Source: Vandiemenella viatica
Taxonomy: Eukaryota > Arthropoda > Insecta > Orthoptera > Morabidae
Assembly (NCBI GenBank): GCA_031002005.1
Contig: CM061919.1
Coordinates: 14,393,687-14,457,686 of the forward strand
Length of the DNA: 64,000 nucleotides
Direction: 5' to 3'
The translations under genes were made by a program, and so were the position numbers. The first letter of the stretch is position 1; each line of letters opens with the position of its first letter. The notes beneath the pieces are model-generated. The model was given only the letters and a program-made list of their open reading frames with translations. It was not told the origin of the DNA and did not search any database. This document shows, one piece after another, positions 33,473-43,740 of the stretch.

Positions 33473-35107
33473 GTAAGAACTGCAGAGTGTAAGCTACCTT
33501 ACTCTCTATTTTCGATATTCAGTTAAAGTTTGAGGTTAACAGTCAGTACACGATACCATAGTTGAAACCGAAATAACAACACTTTAAGTTCAGAAAAGTA
33601 AATAAACAACACATAACAACCATAAATAAGAAGTTTCTAATAGAATATAAACCATAAACTCACCTAAATGAGCGTAATCCATAATAATCCTGAAGTAGAA
33701 TACACAGGTTTGTTTACACAACCACAACGCTAATATTCCGCTAAATTAAACACTGTAAAGCACTTTAATAATTGTAATTTCACCGTTTTATACTATATTC
33801 ACTAATAACTCGCAGTTCCAGACCCATTTAAAGCAGTAAATATGATTTTTAAAGCATCTCCACATTGAAGGAATTTCGATAATTAATTTCAGCACATCTA
33901 AATAGTTTCAGAGCTTTAAAAGTAAATTTAATCAAGTAAAATAACCGGCCAGTCAATATCCTTTAAGTTTCCAATAACCATCAACTAATAAAAAGAAGAT
34001 ATAAGTAAATAAAAGTCCACTTTGTGATGGCGTCATAGCAACGAACTTGTAAAATTTAATTACTCTCCGACTAACATATTTCACGAGCTAAAAACTTTTC
34101 TAAAGTACTTAAATTAAATAAAGGTTCAATTTAAAATTAGTTTTAGGCCACAATAGACTTTAAATAAAAAGTGAAGTTTCGGCTGCACAATCTACGAAAA
34201 CAGTAAAACTTAGAAATTCTATAACTTCTGATAGCCTTAACCGATTTAAAAGATTTTTACACCACTGGACTCAGCAAAGGCTGGGGAACACTTTGGAAAT
34301 AATATTAACTTGAGGTTTTAAAGTTTTGCAAGACCATATTTTGCATGTGACGTATGATGGCGTATCACAATACTCTAAACAAATGTGCTTTTAAATTAAC
34401 CAACTTTCAAAATTCGTTTTCACCGGTCTGGAAGCTTAAAAACAATAACCAATCACAGCACTACACTTGTCTCATTATGCTCTTCATCTTGTAATTTTCT
34501 GGTAGCACTCAGTTAACAGATTCTTTTTCTAGATAGACTATTGTCTAGGTCAGTAGACCACTTTGATAAAAGTGACCCGGGCGCCATTTTTTTACACATT
34601 TTGTTGAAGTGCTCGGTCGAGTTCACATGTAGTCGTTTGTTGAGCAAGTTCAAGCGGGACCGGCAAAGGATCGCGGTGGCTGATGGGTAGTCAAGAACAG
34701 TATGGCTGACCGACGCCATTTTAAAACAGGCGGGGCAATATCAAAATTCTAAAACTTTACAACATGTGTTCATCTTAACTTTCAATTTTATTTGGGGTGG
34801 TGCGGTCTGTTCTGTTTCATGACTTGTGATCTTCGGCTAGTGATTTTCTGGGATTGCCATTGCTAACTGTGACTTTTGTAACTTCTGTGAAAATTTTTAA
34901 GAATATATACCTCAGTTATCTGGATGCAGACTTTCATTTCTACTTTAGTACCTTTCTTACAGGAGGTTAACCTGTAAGTGGCAACCTCAGTAATTATTAC
35001 AGTTAGCATTCTATAAGGTTTTACACGGTTATAGAACTTTTTCTGAACTTTTGACAACTTTTTGGATGACTTCAGCCCCGTATCACGCTTCGACCCTAAC
35101 AAGAGGA
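33473..35107. mobile_element. Unclassified 1.6-kb insertion in the RTE LINE
   Basis: RTE coding sequence stops at 33472 and resumes at 35108, and both junctions carry AGACAAAG (33465-33472, 35108-35115), a candidate 8-bp target duplication. The inserted 1,635 bp is AT-rich with a GC-richer part at 34570-34740 and has no long ORF; the ends GTAAGAACTGC and (reversed) TCCTCTTGTTAGG are not inverted repeats. Class unknown. Because the RTE motif repeats RG-RQR here, the duplication could be partly coincidental. Confidence 0.5.
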
Positions 35108-35289
35108 AGACAAAGATAGAATGTATTAAGTAGATAATTGAGGATGTGGGTTGTATGGGGTGTGTTGAGATGAAAAGGTTAATGCAATATAGGAACGGGA
35201 TGTAAGATTGCATCAAACCAATTGAGAGACCGATGACAAAAAAAACAAAAAAAAAAAAAAACAGATGTGATATACAGAATTATATAAAG

Positions 35290-35540
35290 AGAAATGAACC
35301 ACTACTTACCTCAAATAGTGACTGGACAGTGTTGAAACACGAAAAAGACACAAACACGAGAAATGTTGCAGTTTTTTGGTCTTTGCTCTTCTTCAGAATG
35401 GGGAGGGCGTTCATCTTTCCCCATTTTCTACTGGTGCTAAAGGGCCAAGACCCAAATATTGCAATGTTTCTCGTAGTTGTGCCTATTTTGTGTGTCATCT
35501 GAGGTAAGCAGTGGTTCATTTCCCTATCAAACACATCCAC
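35290..35540. mobile_element. Paired inverted Penelope-type ends without a body
   Basis: The left arm 35290-35405 and reverse complement of 35410-35540 match imperfectly over about 115 bp, both starting GAAATGAACCACTRCTTACC as in the ends of the Penelope composite at 19876 and 28560. Only a few bases separate them, so no coding part remains. Confidence 0.7.
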
Positions 35541-36025
35541 TTCACAGTTATTCAGCTTCATTCTGTAGTACAATTATCAAGCACTTCCTTAAAGATGCTT
35601 GGAAACCACCGGGTCTCAACATGGGACAGTTCCTTTCCATTGCCCCTAATTCTCATCTCCTTTCCCACCTCCTATCCACAGTTCCAATCTCCTCATGAAT
35701 AAACCATCTGCCTTCTTGTTCCACTGCTTACCTTCTGCTCTATACCCAACAAAAAACGAGCACTTACTAGAAATGATGCTGAGATTTGTTACTCATACAT
35801 GTGTAGAAATTGTTATTCATTATTAAAATTGTTTTGAATATTTATTTATTGATTGTTTGTTTGGCCTAAAAAACATTATTAATACCCTGTGGTTTAACAA
35901 AGCTTTTCCAGTTTGGAATCCACACCTATTCCAGAGTTAGAAAATGTTAAAGATTTATACAGTTATGGGAATAGGTAAGGCACACCAAGCCTTTAAGAAT
36001 AAATCAGTAAATGAGGGGAAAAATA
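35541..36025. other. Unclassified sequence
   Basis: The first part (35545-35760) is pyrimidine-rich and resembles the 3' region of Penelope-like elements, though not enough to call. The rest is AT-rich. Confidence 0.4.
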
Positions 36026-36029
36026 TGAA

Positions 36030-36680
36030 AAGGTGAGAGCCCAACTGCTGTGGGATCAGTTAGAAACGGGCTATCAAGTCACAAGTATTTTTAAACCTAG
36101 TGCAGCACTTGTTGTTATGGTAGATAATATAGTGCCATTCTATAGTGAGTCCACAAAGAAGGTTTGGATAGTGATAATGATTGATATGGGATATAGTAAT
36201 AATAAAAATTCAGGTTATAGTATAAAAAGTAATTGAGGTTTGTGGCAAAGGTATCATCACATACCAGTGTTTAACCAATACAAACAATGGGTCATGATGA
36301 TTATCCACACTTGGATTCCAGTCTGAGGGTAGTAAAGATGGAGGTGATGGTGATAGAAAAAGGAGATGGCCTATTCTTAAATACAGTTGTGTAGTTCCTA
36401 AGTTTTTAGTTTAAGCTGTAAGGAAGCCAACTCCCTGTTATAGGTGGTTTAGGATGGTGGCTTTTTAATGTTAGAGGCAGCTGGTCATGGAATTAAAATA
36501 ATTGACTACGGGGATACTGATTACAGATGCACTGTGAGATAATTCACAAACCTCAAAGAAAAAGACAAAGTTGCTGAAATAACAACAAGGGAAGTTGTAA
36601 TGAGGATGGTGAAGAAAAGTGATAGCAAAGTTCTACAGTCACTTATAAGACTGTTACTAGTGAACTATAGGATAATAACA
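36030..36680 (+). mobile_element. CR1-like LINE family C, ORF1 fragment
   Basis: The plus strand reads LLWDQLETGYQVTSIFKPSA and ALVVMVDNI with VWIVIMIDMGYSNN, matching LLQDQLGTGYSVRSFFKPSA of element C (53.6 kb, minus) in order and spacing: the SGNH-hydrolase-like ORF1. The region 36550-36680 (KDKVAEITTREVVMRMVKKS) may be more of ORF1. It is the only plus-strand copy of family C here. Confidence 0.65.
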
Positions 36681-36699
36681 AATAAATTAGAAGAATATG

Positions 36700-37200
36700 G
36701 TTTATTTTTTTTGTTTGTTTTCTATCTATCTTCCAGAATAAATTGTGATATATTTTAAAGCACTTATTGATAGTGGAGGGTATCGCAAAAGCAGCTGTAC
36801 TTAGCTTTGTGTAGTCATTGGTTGATCAGTGTAGAGCAGGAAGCAGCTGATAATGGCATACCTGGCAACACTGCAGTCATGGCAGCGATTCTGACACCCC
36901 AGGTAGGAGTATTGGTACAGCTGACTGAAGTTGCATGTTCACTGCTGCTTGTAGACTGGTCTCGTCGAAAGGTGGAGGCAAAGTAGGTGTCCACTGTTGT
37001 AGCTAGCTGGCTCGTGTGGGAGCAGCAGTATGCAACAAAAGTTGTACATCGCCTGCCATTGAATAGTTTATCTTGTCTTCTCTTCTTCTCAATTGTGCTA
37101 ATTTTTACACCAAGATTGAGCCCGAAGATTGCTATGTCAAACTTTTGCTGTGACTTGGGAGTTAGCCTCAACACTATTTGAGCTTAACTTAATAATGACC
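36700..37200. other. Unclassified sequence with a 119-codon minus-strand frame
   Basis: The minus strand is open from 37174 to 36815 (Ser/Thr-rich second half, e.g. RRDQSTSSSEHATSVSC), with no domain I know and no promoter or splice support. Probably fortuitous or a repeat. Confidence 0.35.
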
Positions 37201-37225
37201 GGTGCCCTTGGTACTTAGATTATTT

Positions 37226-37406
37226 TAATGCTCTGGCCTCGCATTCGGGAGGACGCTGGTTCGAATCCCCATTAGGGCATCCAGATGTGGGTTTTCCATG
37301 GTTTCCCCAAATCACTCCAGGCTTCCTTCCTGTTCCTTGTCCCCAGTCCCATCCCACCTTTAATGACCTCGACGAGGCATAAAGCCATAAGTAAAAAAAC
37401 AAACCC
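37226..37406 (+). mobile_element. tRNA-derived SINE with target duplication
   Basis: Target duplication TAGATTATTT at 37216-37225 and 37407-37416. B box GGTTCGAATCCCC at 37258-37270, then CATCCAGATGTGGGTTTTCC and the shared TTCCTTCCTGTTCCTTGTCC body, CATAAAGCCATAAGT and a short A tail. The tRNA-like head with the A box is mostly missing. Confidence 0.9.
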
Positions 37407-37564
37407 TAGATTATTTGTTTCTATGGTCGCCACATGATTGACTTGCACCTCAATCATTTCCACTATCTCCTGAAATTAATTTCATGCTTTTTACTTATTT
37501 ATCTTATATTTTGAATTTTTTTCTCTCGGTTAAAAGTCATACTTTGTCTAATTAATTGGTTGTG

Positions 37565-37855
37565 TGCTCAGATCATTCTAGAAGGTGCTGACTGCAACCG
37601 GTGATAAAAGATTTGATGTGGCTTTTTTGCGTTTACTAGTTGTTTTGAATATTATGTTTCACTTTCTCTGACCTTGTGGGTTAACAACACCAAAAACCAA
37701 AATATCTTCCAAACTAAATTTTTCCGATTATGGTAAATACACCTTAAAATGCTCCCCATCATAAGTTTTCCTAGTGAGAACTGATGTAATCAAATCCATT
37801 GTACTTAAAAACTACTCTAACTGTAATATCTATCTTTCTCAAAGGCAGCTTTAAA
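37565..37855 (+). repeat. Dispersed repeat, copy 2 of 2
   Basis: Aligns with 13370-13630 in the same orientation. Confidence 0.6.
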
Positions 37856-38149
37856 AACATACTGAAAAGATATTTCACTATTAGAATAGAAATGCTTTAT
37901 TGTACTTGTTGTATGGATTAAACCTATTCCTAAATAGTTTTAACAAGGTTATAGCTATGTTACAACCCTTACAAATAACTTATCACATATTGTTTATTTA
38001 TAAATAACTTTAGCAATAACCGTTTTGTGTTATTACTACTTTTTTATTCTATTTTTTCCTTATTCATTAATTATGACATTTTAAATTTCTGTATTTAAGC
38101 ATATTTACTTTAGCATTACACCACTATCTTTGATGTATATATATATATA
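37856..38149. other. AT-rich sequence, nothing recognised
   Basis: Ends in a short (TA)n run at 38137-38150 that abuts the solo LTR. Confidence 0.45.
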
Positions 38150-38478
38150 TTGGATCCATCCGAGAAAGATCAGAAATCGGGCGGGTTGAATGGAGTTCCT
38201 TAGAGGCAGCGAAGGTAGGCTGTGGAAATCCCTCAGACAGTGGAGAGTAACTACGGGAATGCAGCAGATACAAGGATCCGGTTTATTAGACTCAGTCTGA
38301 CAATACATAATGACACATAGCACAGTGATTTTGCCTCGATGGTCAGGCATGAAGAGAGCTCCATGTGCTGTGCACCGGCTTTAAGTAGCCCTTCGTAGAT
38401 GTCACTGCAGTCACTGTGGCGCTGCTCGCTGCATCTGTAGTGCCTTCTAGTATCTAGCCCCGTACACCATATCCGACA
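38150..38478 (-). mobile_element. Gypsy-like solo LTR
   Basis: It matches the 346-bp LTR at 47729-48074 over its length (about 85% by eye). On the minus strand it begins TGTCGGATATGGTGTACGGG at 38478 and has a TTTAATAAACC-like poly-A signal region (here changed to CTAATAAACC). Compared with the other copy it lacks about 20 bp near 38200. No internal retrotransposon sequence flanks it on either side. Confidence 0.8.
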
Positions 38479-38525
38479 CGGCCATTCTTCTGAGACAGCA
38501 ATCCCTGACTTGTCGGAGCTAGAAA

Positions 38526-38551
38526 TAAAAAAAAAAAAAAAAAAAAAAAAA
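38526..38551 (+). repeat. Poly-A tract of 26 bases
   Basis: Uninterrupted A26 directly left of a reverse-oriented SINE fragment. It does not fit as that SINE's tail, which would read T on this strand. Confidence 0.9.
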
Positions 38552-38645
38552 GATCATCGGCCATGGCCTTAGGAAGGAATCATCCTGGCATTCACCTCGA
38601 GTGATTTCGGGAAACCATGGAAACCGAAATCAGGCTGGTAGTTGG
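38552..38645 (-). mobile_element. SINE fragment
   Basis: CGGCCATGGCCTTAGGAAGG and GAAACCATGGAAACCGAAAT belong to the central body of the SINE family, reverse orientation. The tRNA-like head is absent. Confidence 0.7.
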
Positions 38646-39174
38646 TTGTTGCAATGGAGTCTTCAAGAATGCCTGTCTCAGGCAGTGCTCTGTTGCTTTT
38701 CTTGTGATCCCGGAAGGGTTTGTAGGATCCGTCACGGCAGTCTGGTGAGGCTGATTTGGCATTGCTTCATGGCCATCTCCTTATCAGCATCCATCGAATG
38801 TGTGAAGATTCTGTGTACAAAAGATGGCTAACCACAGCATGTTCGGCTATCCTGACTTAAACGATTTTGTTAAATAATGACATTGTCAAAGTAATGAGGA
38901 AAAAAACTAAGATAATCCAGGTTTAATGTATGAGTTTCTGATTTAACATGAAAAAAAAAAAATACTATCTTCTTAACATCAAAACAAGTTTTTAATAACT
39001 CATTTTCTTCCCAGCGAAGTCCCAGGGAAATTTGAAAAGTGTTTTCTATACACTAACGTGAACAAATTTCTTTTCAATCCTTATAAAAGAACGAAATTTC
39101 CTGATCGAACCATCCACAGACTTTCTTGTAGTGATGCCTGATGACGGTAATGGTTCATGGTGCCAGATTATAAA
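38646..39174. other. Unclassified intronic sequence
   Basis: No recognised element. Confidence 0.4.
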
Positions 39175-39435
39175 ATTCACTCTTCAAGGTGAGGTCCACA
39201 TAAATAATAAAAATTACTCTTCAAGGCAAGGTCCAAATAAAATTAAAATTTACTCTTCAAGGCGAGGTCCAAATAAAATCAAAATTTACTCTTCGTGGCG
39301 AGGTCCAAAACTATGTAATAACATTTACTCTTTGAGGGGAGGTCCAAAACAAGGTAATAATATTTACTCTTAATGGCAAGGTCCCATGCAAATTACAGAA
39401 TTTACTCTTCATGGTGAGGTCCCATACAAATTATG
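39175..39435. repeat. Minisatellite, about 38-bp unit, seven copies
   Basis: ACTCTTCAAGGCRAGGTCC-type sequence starts near 39179, 39213, 39252, 39289, 39328, 39367 and 39404 (spacing 34-39). The units vary in the A-rich spacer. The open frame across it is a by-product of the repeat. Confidence 0.9.
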
Positions 39436-39744
39436 GTGTTGGTATCAAAGAAATTTTAAGATTTCATTCCTAGTAGTAAAGTCCTTGGAAATTGTGGTAC
39501 TTTGATGTCAACATCCAATATGGACTGAAAAGTTTGTTTTCCTTTTAAGAGATTTTGATTGAACTATCATTCTTCATTGGGTAGCGTGGGTAACGTTTTT
39601 TGGAAAAGAAGCACTTTGCTTAAGTTGGTGTCCTGCTAAAGTTTCACTCCAGGCGCTATTACTATTACTCCGTGATTCACTAAAAGTGTGTAGCTGAGGG
39701 TGCATTGCACCTATCCAGGAAGGTAATGGTTTGGAAGGGATATA

Positions 39745-39860
39745 CAGGATATGGCAGGAGGCGTCCATGGGCTATTGTGAGGAGCCATCCCAGCATTCGC
39801 ATGGAGCGATCTGGGGAAACCATGGAAAACCCAGATCAGGATGGCCGGAGTGCTTTATCG
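39745..39860 (-). mobile_element. SINE fragment
   Basis: GGGGAAACCATGGAAAACCC with GATCAGGATGGCCGG matches the SINE body in reverse. It lies next to the 3' end of element B. Confidence 0.7.
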
Positions 39861-39886
39861 AAAGCTACTCCTGTAGGATTTTATGT

Positions 39887-42788
39887 TTAGTCGCCCGGTA
39901 AATCCTTTCTATTCCACTCCCTAATCGCTCGTGGGAAAAATGAGTACTGAAATGATTCGGTTCTGGCACTGATTTCTCTTATCTTATTTTCGCGGTCATT
40001 CCGCGATATGAATGTTGCTGGTAGCAATATTTGTTTACTGTCATTCCAAAATACGTCAATCGAGAATTTTTCAATTAGGTTCTGTCGAGAGCAACACCTT
40101 CGGTGCTCCAGGTCTTCTTCAACATCACACTTACACTTTCCCTCCAACTATATATACCTGTCACAAATTGGGCAGTTCTTCTTTGGACCATCTCTAATGC
40201 CTCCATTAATCCCTTTTGATGGGGACCCCATACAGAGCAACAATATTCTAAGTGAGGCCGCACTAGTGACTTGTATTTAACTTCCAGAGTGCATTGTTTT
40301 AAATTATGACCTAGAAATCGAAGCATATGATTTGCTTTCCCAATTACATTCTCGATATGCTCATTCCACGACAAATTATTACGAATTGTTACCCCTAGGT
40401 ATTTAGTGGAATCTACCGTTCTAAGGACAGTGCCATTAATTGTATATTCAAAGCTAAATGGTGTCACCTTTTTACTTACACATATGACTTGGAACTTTTT
40501 AGCGTTTAACTCCAACTGCCAATCTTTACACCACGCAATTATTTTCATAATATTGTCTTGTAACAAAGCACAGTCGTCCAGGGTTGTGATTTCAAGATAA
40601 ATAATAGCAACATCGGCAAATAATCTTTTCATTCCCCTTATTATGTATAATCATTAATGTATATGAGAAACAACAGAGGCCCTATCATGCTTCCCTGAGG
40701 AACCCCGGACCTAACCTCAGCAAGTGATGAACTCTCACCGTCGAGAACTACACACTGTGTTCTGCCCTCCAGAAAGTCTGCAACCCAGTCGCATATTTGT
40801 CTAGATATGCCGTAACCACGAAGTTTCTTAAGTAACCTAGTGTGAGGCACAGTGTCGAAAGCTTTTTTTAAAGTCTAATAGAACTAACTCTACCTTGGAT
40901 TGCTCATCTATAATACGGCTCAAGTCGTGAATTAAAAGAGCAAGTTATGTTTCGAAGCATCGGCCTTTTCTGAATCCATGTTGATTTGGGTTTAAAAGCT
41001 CACCTTCATCCAAAAACCGCATAACATTTGAATAGATGATGTGTTCTAAAATCCTGCAAAATATTGAGGTTAACGAGATAGGCCTATAATTTTGAGGATC
41101 ATTAACATTCCCATTTCTAAACACTGGACTTACGATGGCGGTCTTCCATTCGACTCGTATTTTTCCTTGATCCAAGGAGGCGGTATATAATTTCATCAAA
41201 TACAGCGCAATTTCCTTTGCATACCATGAGTAGAATCTTGTAGGAGTACCATCTGCTCTGGGAGCCTTATTGGGATTTACATTCATAAGCAGTTTAGTTA
41301 TTCCCTCGATATCAAGAATGAGATCATTTGTAATTTTGTTGGTATGATTGTTAAATATCAGAATCTCCTCTGAGTTTTCTGTCGTGAAAGCTTTTTTAAA
41401 TACATTATTCAAAATTTCTGCTTTCTCTATGCTAGTTTCTGATAATTCCCCATTTTCTTTAATCAACGACGGCATGACCTTACGAGAGCCTCTTATTAAT
41501 TTGACATATGACCAGAACTTTTTTGGATTAGTAATCAGATTTTCAGATAAATTTCTGACTTGGAATTCTTTAAATGCATCACGCATTGCCTTACACAATT
41601 CCACTCGCAACTGGACTAATTTAGCGCAATTAGACGAGTCCCCCGATTTCTTTACCGTTTCATGTAAAATGCCTTTGCCTCCTGAACAAACATTTCACTT
41701 CCCTATTGAACCACGAGAAGTTCTTACTAACCTCAATAAACTTCGTGGGAACAAATTGATTTAAGCCGGTCCATATTATTTTATTTTTTTAAAATCAAAC
41801 CAAAGTTCCTTAACATTTGTATTTAGCGTGTACGTTTCAAAATTTTTCACCAAATGATCAACCATAAATTCATCGTTTGTCTTATCGAAACAATATATGA
41901 GTTTGTCTTTATCATGCTTCAAATTCATACTAGATTTTAAAGTTACCACAACTGCCTTTTGATCACTTATACCGTCTTCTATACAAACTGTATTTACAAT
42001 ATCTGGATTGTTTGTAAGAAAAAGATCCAAAATGGACGAGGAATCTTTGACGCTCCACGTATGCTTTTCGATCATCTGTTCAAGAGAATTTTCCGCAAAT
42101 GATTCTAGGAAGGTTTCAGTTATTAAGCTATCTCTTGCGCATGACTTGAATATAATGTATCCCAGTTAACTGAGGGTATATTAAAATCGCCTCCCATGAT
42201 GAATGTATGTCCCTGAAATTTTTGAGAAATACTATTAAGTGACTGTCTAAAATACTCCGCGTTATCTAATCCAGCATCCGGAGGTCGGTAAAATGATCCT
42301 ATTATGAACTTTAAACTTCTGCCAATTTTTACCTTCACCCATATTAACTCACAAAAATTTTCCGTTTCATTTATTACGGAGCAATTGACGGTTTTATTAA
42401 CGGCCACGAACTCTCCTTTACCCATTGAGGTAGTTCTGTTTATCCGAAAAACATTGAATTGAGGAGCAAATACTTCGCTAGATTCTACCTCTGGCGTCAA
42501 CCAGCTCTTGGTTCCTAATATTATATCGACATCATTAGTCGCAACTGTAGCGTGGAAATCGGCTTCTTTCCCACTAATACTCCGACAATTAAGGATCGTT
42601 ATCCTTAGCGGCTTAATATCGGTATCTGAAGAGTCTAAATTCGCATTTTTACTGTTTGCATTCCGAAAGGAAATGGGTGAAGTATTTGGAGCTCTAAATT
42701 TTGATTTATTTGTGCCATCACTTCCAGAACCAAGATCTACGTTACCGACGCGTCTTCTTCGTTGAACAGAGTGATCCTCGGACCTCAC
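39887..42788 (-). pseudogene. Element B ORF2: endonuclease and reverse transcriptase
   Basis: Endonuclease: LRITILNCRSISGKEADFHA, IILGTKSWLTPEVESSEVFA (TESWL changed to TKSWL), FIIGSFYRPPDAGLD, IMGGDFNIPSVNWDT, then GISDQKAVVV near 41990 (SDH changed to SDQ). RT: ITNPKKFWSYVKLIRGSRKV (41535), VNPNKAPRADGTPTRFYSWY (41280), DPQNYRPISLTSIFCRILEH (41100), LNPNQHGFRKGRCFET (40990), [20 protein letters not shown] (40720), then a frameshift and RLFADVAIIYLEI at 40626-40590, where the FADD box lacks one catalytic Asp. Thumb: TKYLGVTIRNNLSWNEHIEN (40405). These lesions make it inactive. Confidence 0.88.
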
Positions 42789-43680
42789 GGTGTTCCTAAA
42801 AAATAATTCACATCAAGCCAGTTCCATATTTTAGCAGCCACTTTGGTCACCAATCTTGGTGTGTAGTGGATGCCCGACCTGTCAAACGCGTCCCAGCTGG
42901 CAGCTATCATCGGTCGAAGGTCGACAAAGCCCCAGTTGTTTTTGCGACACAGCTCCTGTAAACTAATATTCAAATTATATATCTTCCACCATACGGCTTC
43001 CCCACAATCGATGCGTGGCACGACACTACAAATGGAAAACTGCAACGTTGCCGAATTCTCATGTGCTGATTCATACGCCTTGTGGCCCAACTTGTCCATA
43101 TTTTTCACTATGTCTGAAACAGAAACATGACACGAATCGTTAGTACCGACGTGCACAGCTATCCTTAACTGATGGCAGTTTGTTTCTCTAATCGCTTTTG
43201 GAATGGCCTCCATGACACGTGTTAGTATTAGGGTCTGCACCATCCTTCTCAGCTAGATCTCATAGGAGTTTCTCCAGACGTCGAAGGTTGGAGCTTCCAA
43301 TGATAAGTAAACCTTTCCCTGGCATCACTCGATGTTTACGAAAAAATCTTCCCTGCTGTGTTTCTGGGCCATTCGCATTAAGATCTTCAACTTCCTGCAA
43401 AACTGAAAATGAATTACTTAGGGGCAAGATATCATTTTTCCCGTCAGTTACTTTGGAATTTTGATGCCTTTCTCCTATCCACACGGTGCCAGACGTTCCC
43501 TGCAACAGATACCTGACAATCATCACCTGCCGGTTATACATCAGTAGCCTGCGGCAATTCTTCGATGCACTACCGCTCCTCGTCTAAGATGCTCCACACC
43601 TGTGCCTGAAGAGATGCCATTGTAGTATCAATCTCTTTGTGAGCCTGACGCCTCCTGTAACACATTGCACAATCGTTGTC
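42785..43680 (-). pseudogene. Element B ORF1: Cys motif plus SGNH-hydrolase-like domain
   Basis: It opens with DNDCAMCYRRRQAHKEIDTT (43680-43620), the counterpart of element A's MCRDCDCC. From 43541 an open frame reads HQNSKVTDGKND, LSNSFSVLQEVEDLNANGPE, then GKGLLIIGSSNLRRLEKLL. The frame shifts at about 43250 and continues (43243-42785) with CHQLRIAVHVGTNDSCHVSV, FSICSVVPRIDCG, LCRKNNWGFVDLRP and WDAFDRSGIHYTPRLVTKVA. These are SGNH blocks: GSSN (usually GDSN), GTND and DRSGIHYT with the catalytic Asp/His. It ends overlapping the start of the next open frame. Confidence 0.8.
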
Positions 43681-43740
43681 CCTAAAACAGCCAAAAACGG
43701 AGCCACAAACAAATTAATCGGCAACTGCTGCTACGGCTGC

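Larger units (their letters stand above)
28670..35262 (+). mobile_element. RTE-type LINE, split by a hAT and by an unclassified insertion
   Basis: Segments are 28670-29153 (5' region, start of endonuclease), 32184-33472 (endonuclease to C-terminus, with a large internal deletion) and 35108-35262 (C-terminal end, 3' tail). Across the hAT the peptide rejoins as ...RLEDLKREVERLKLDVVGIS, then IKWEDTQNFWSGEHKIIGT. Later blocks are RLRFAGDIILLAEQLENIYK (32880), with FADD changed to FAGD, FCFLGSKYKTDD (33075) and FEMW near 33300. The 3' end reads ATTGCATCAAACCA...GAGACCGATGAC followed by an A-rich tail (35238-35261). Many stops; inactive. Confidence 0.85.

Noticed and set aside
36815..37174. 119-codon minus-strand open frame as a host gene
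   Set aside because: No domain, no neighbouring exon, no splice context tying it to a gene; kept only as unclassified.
37250..37275. tRNA gene suggested by GGTTCGAATCCCC
   Set aside because: Only a B box is present and it belongs to a dispersed SINE; no cloverleaf or anticodon arm can be formed. The same holds for 28400 and 60470.
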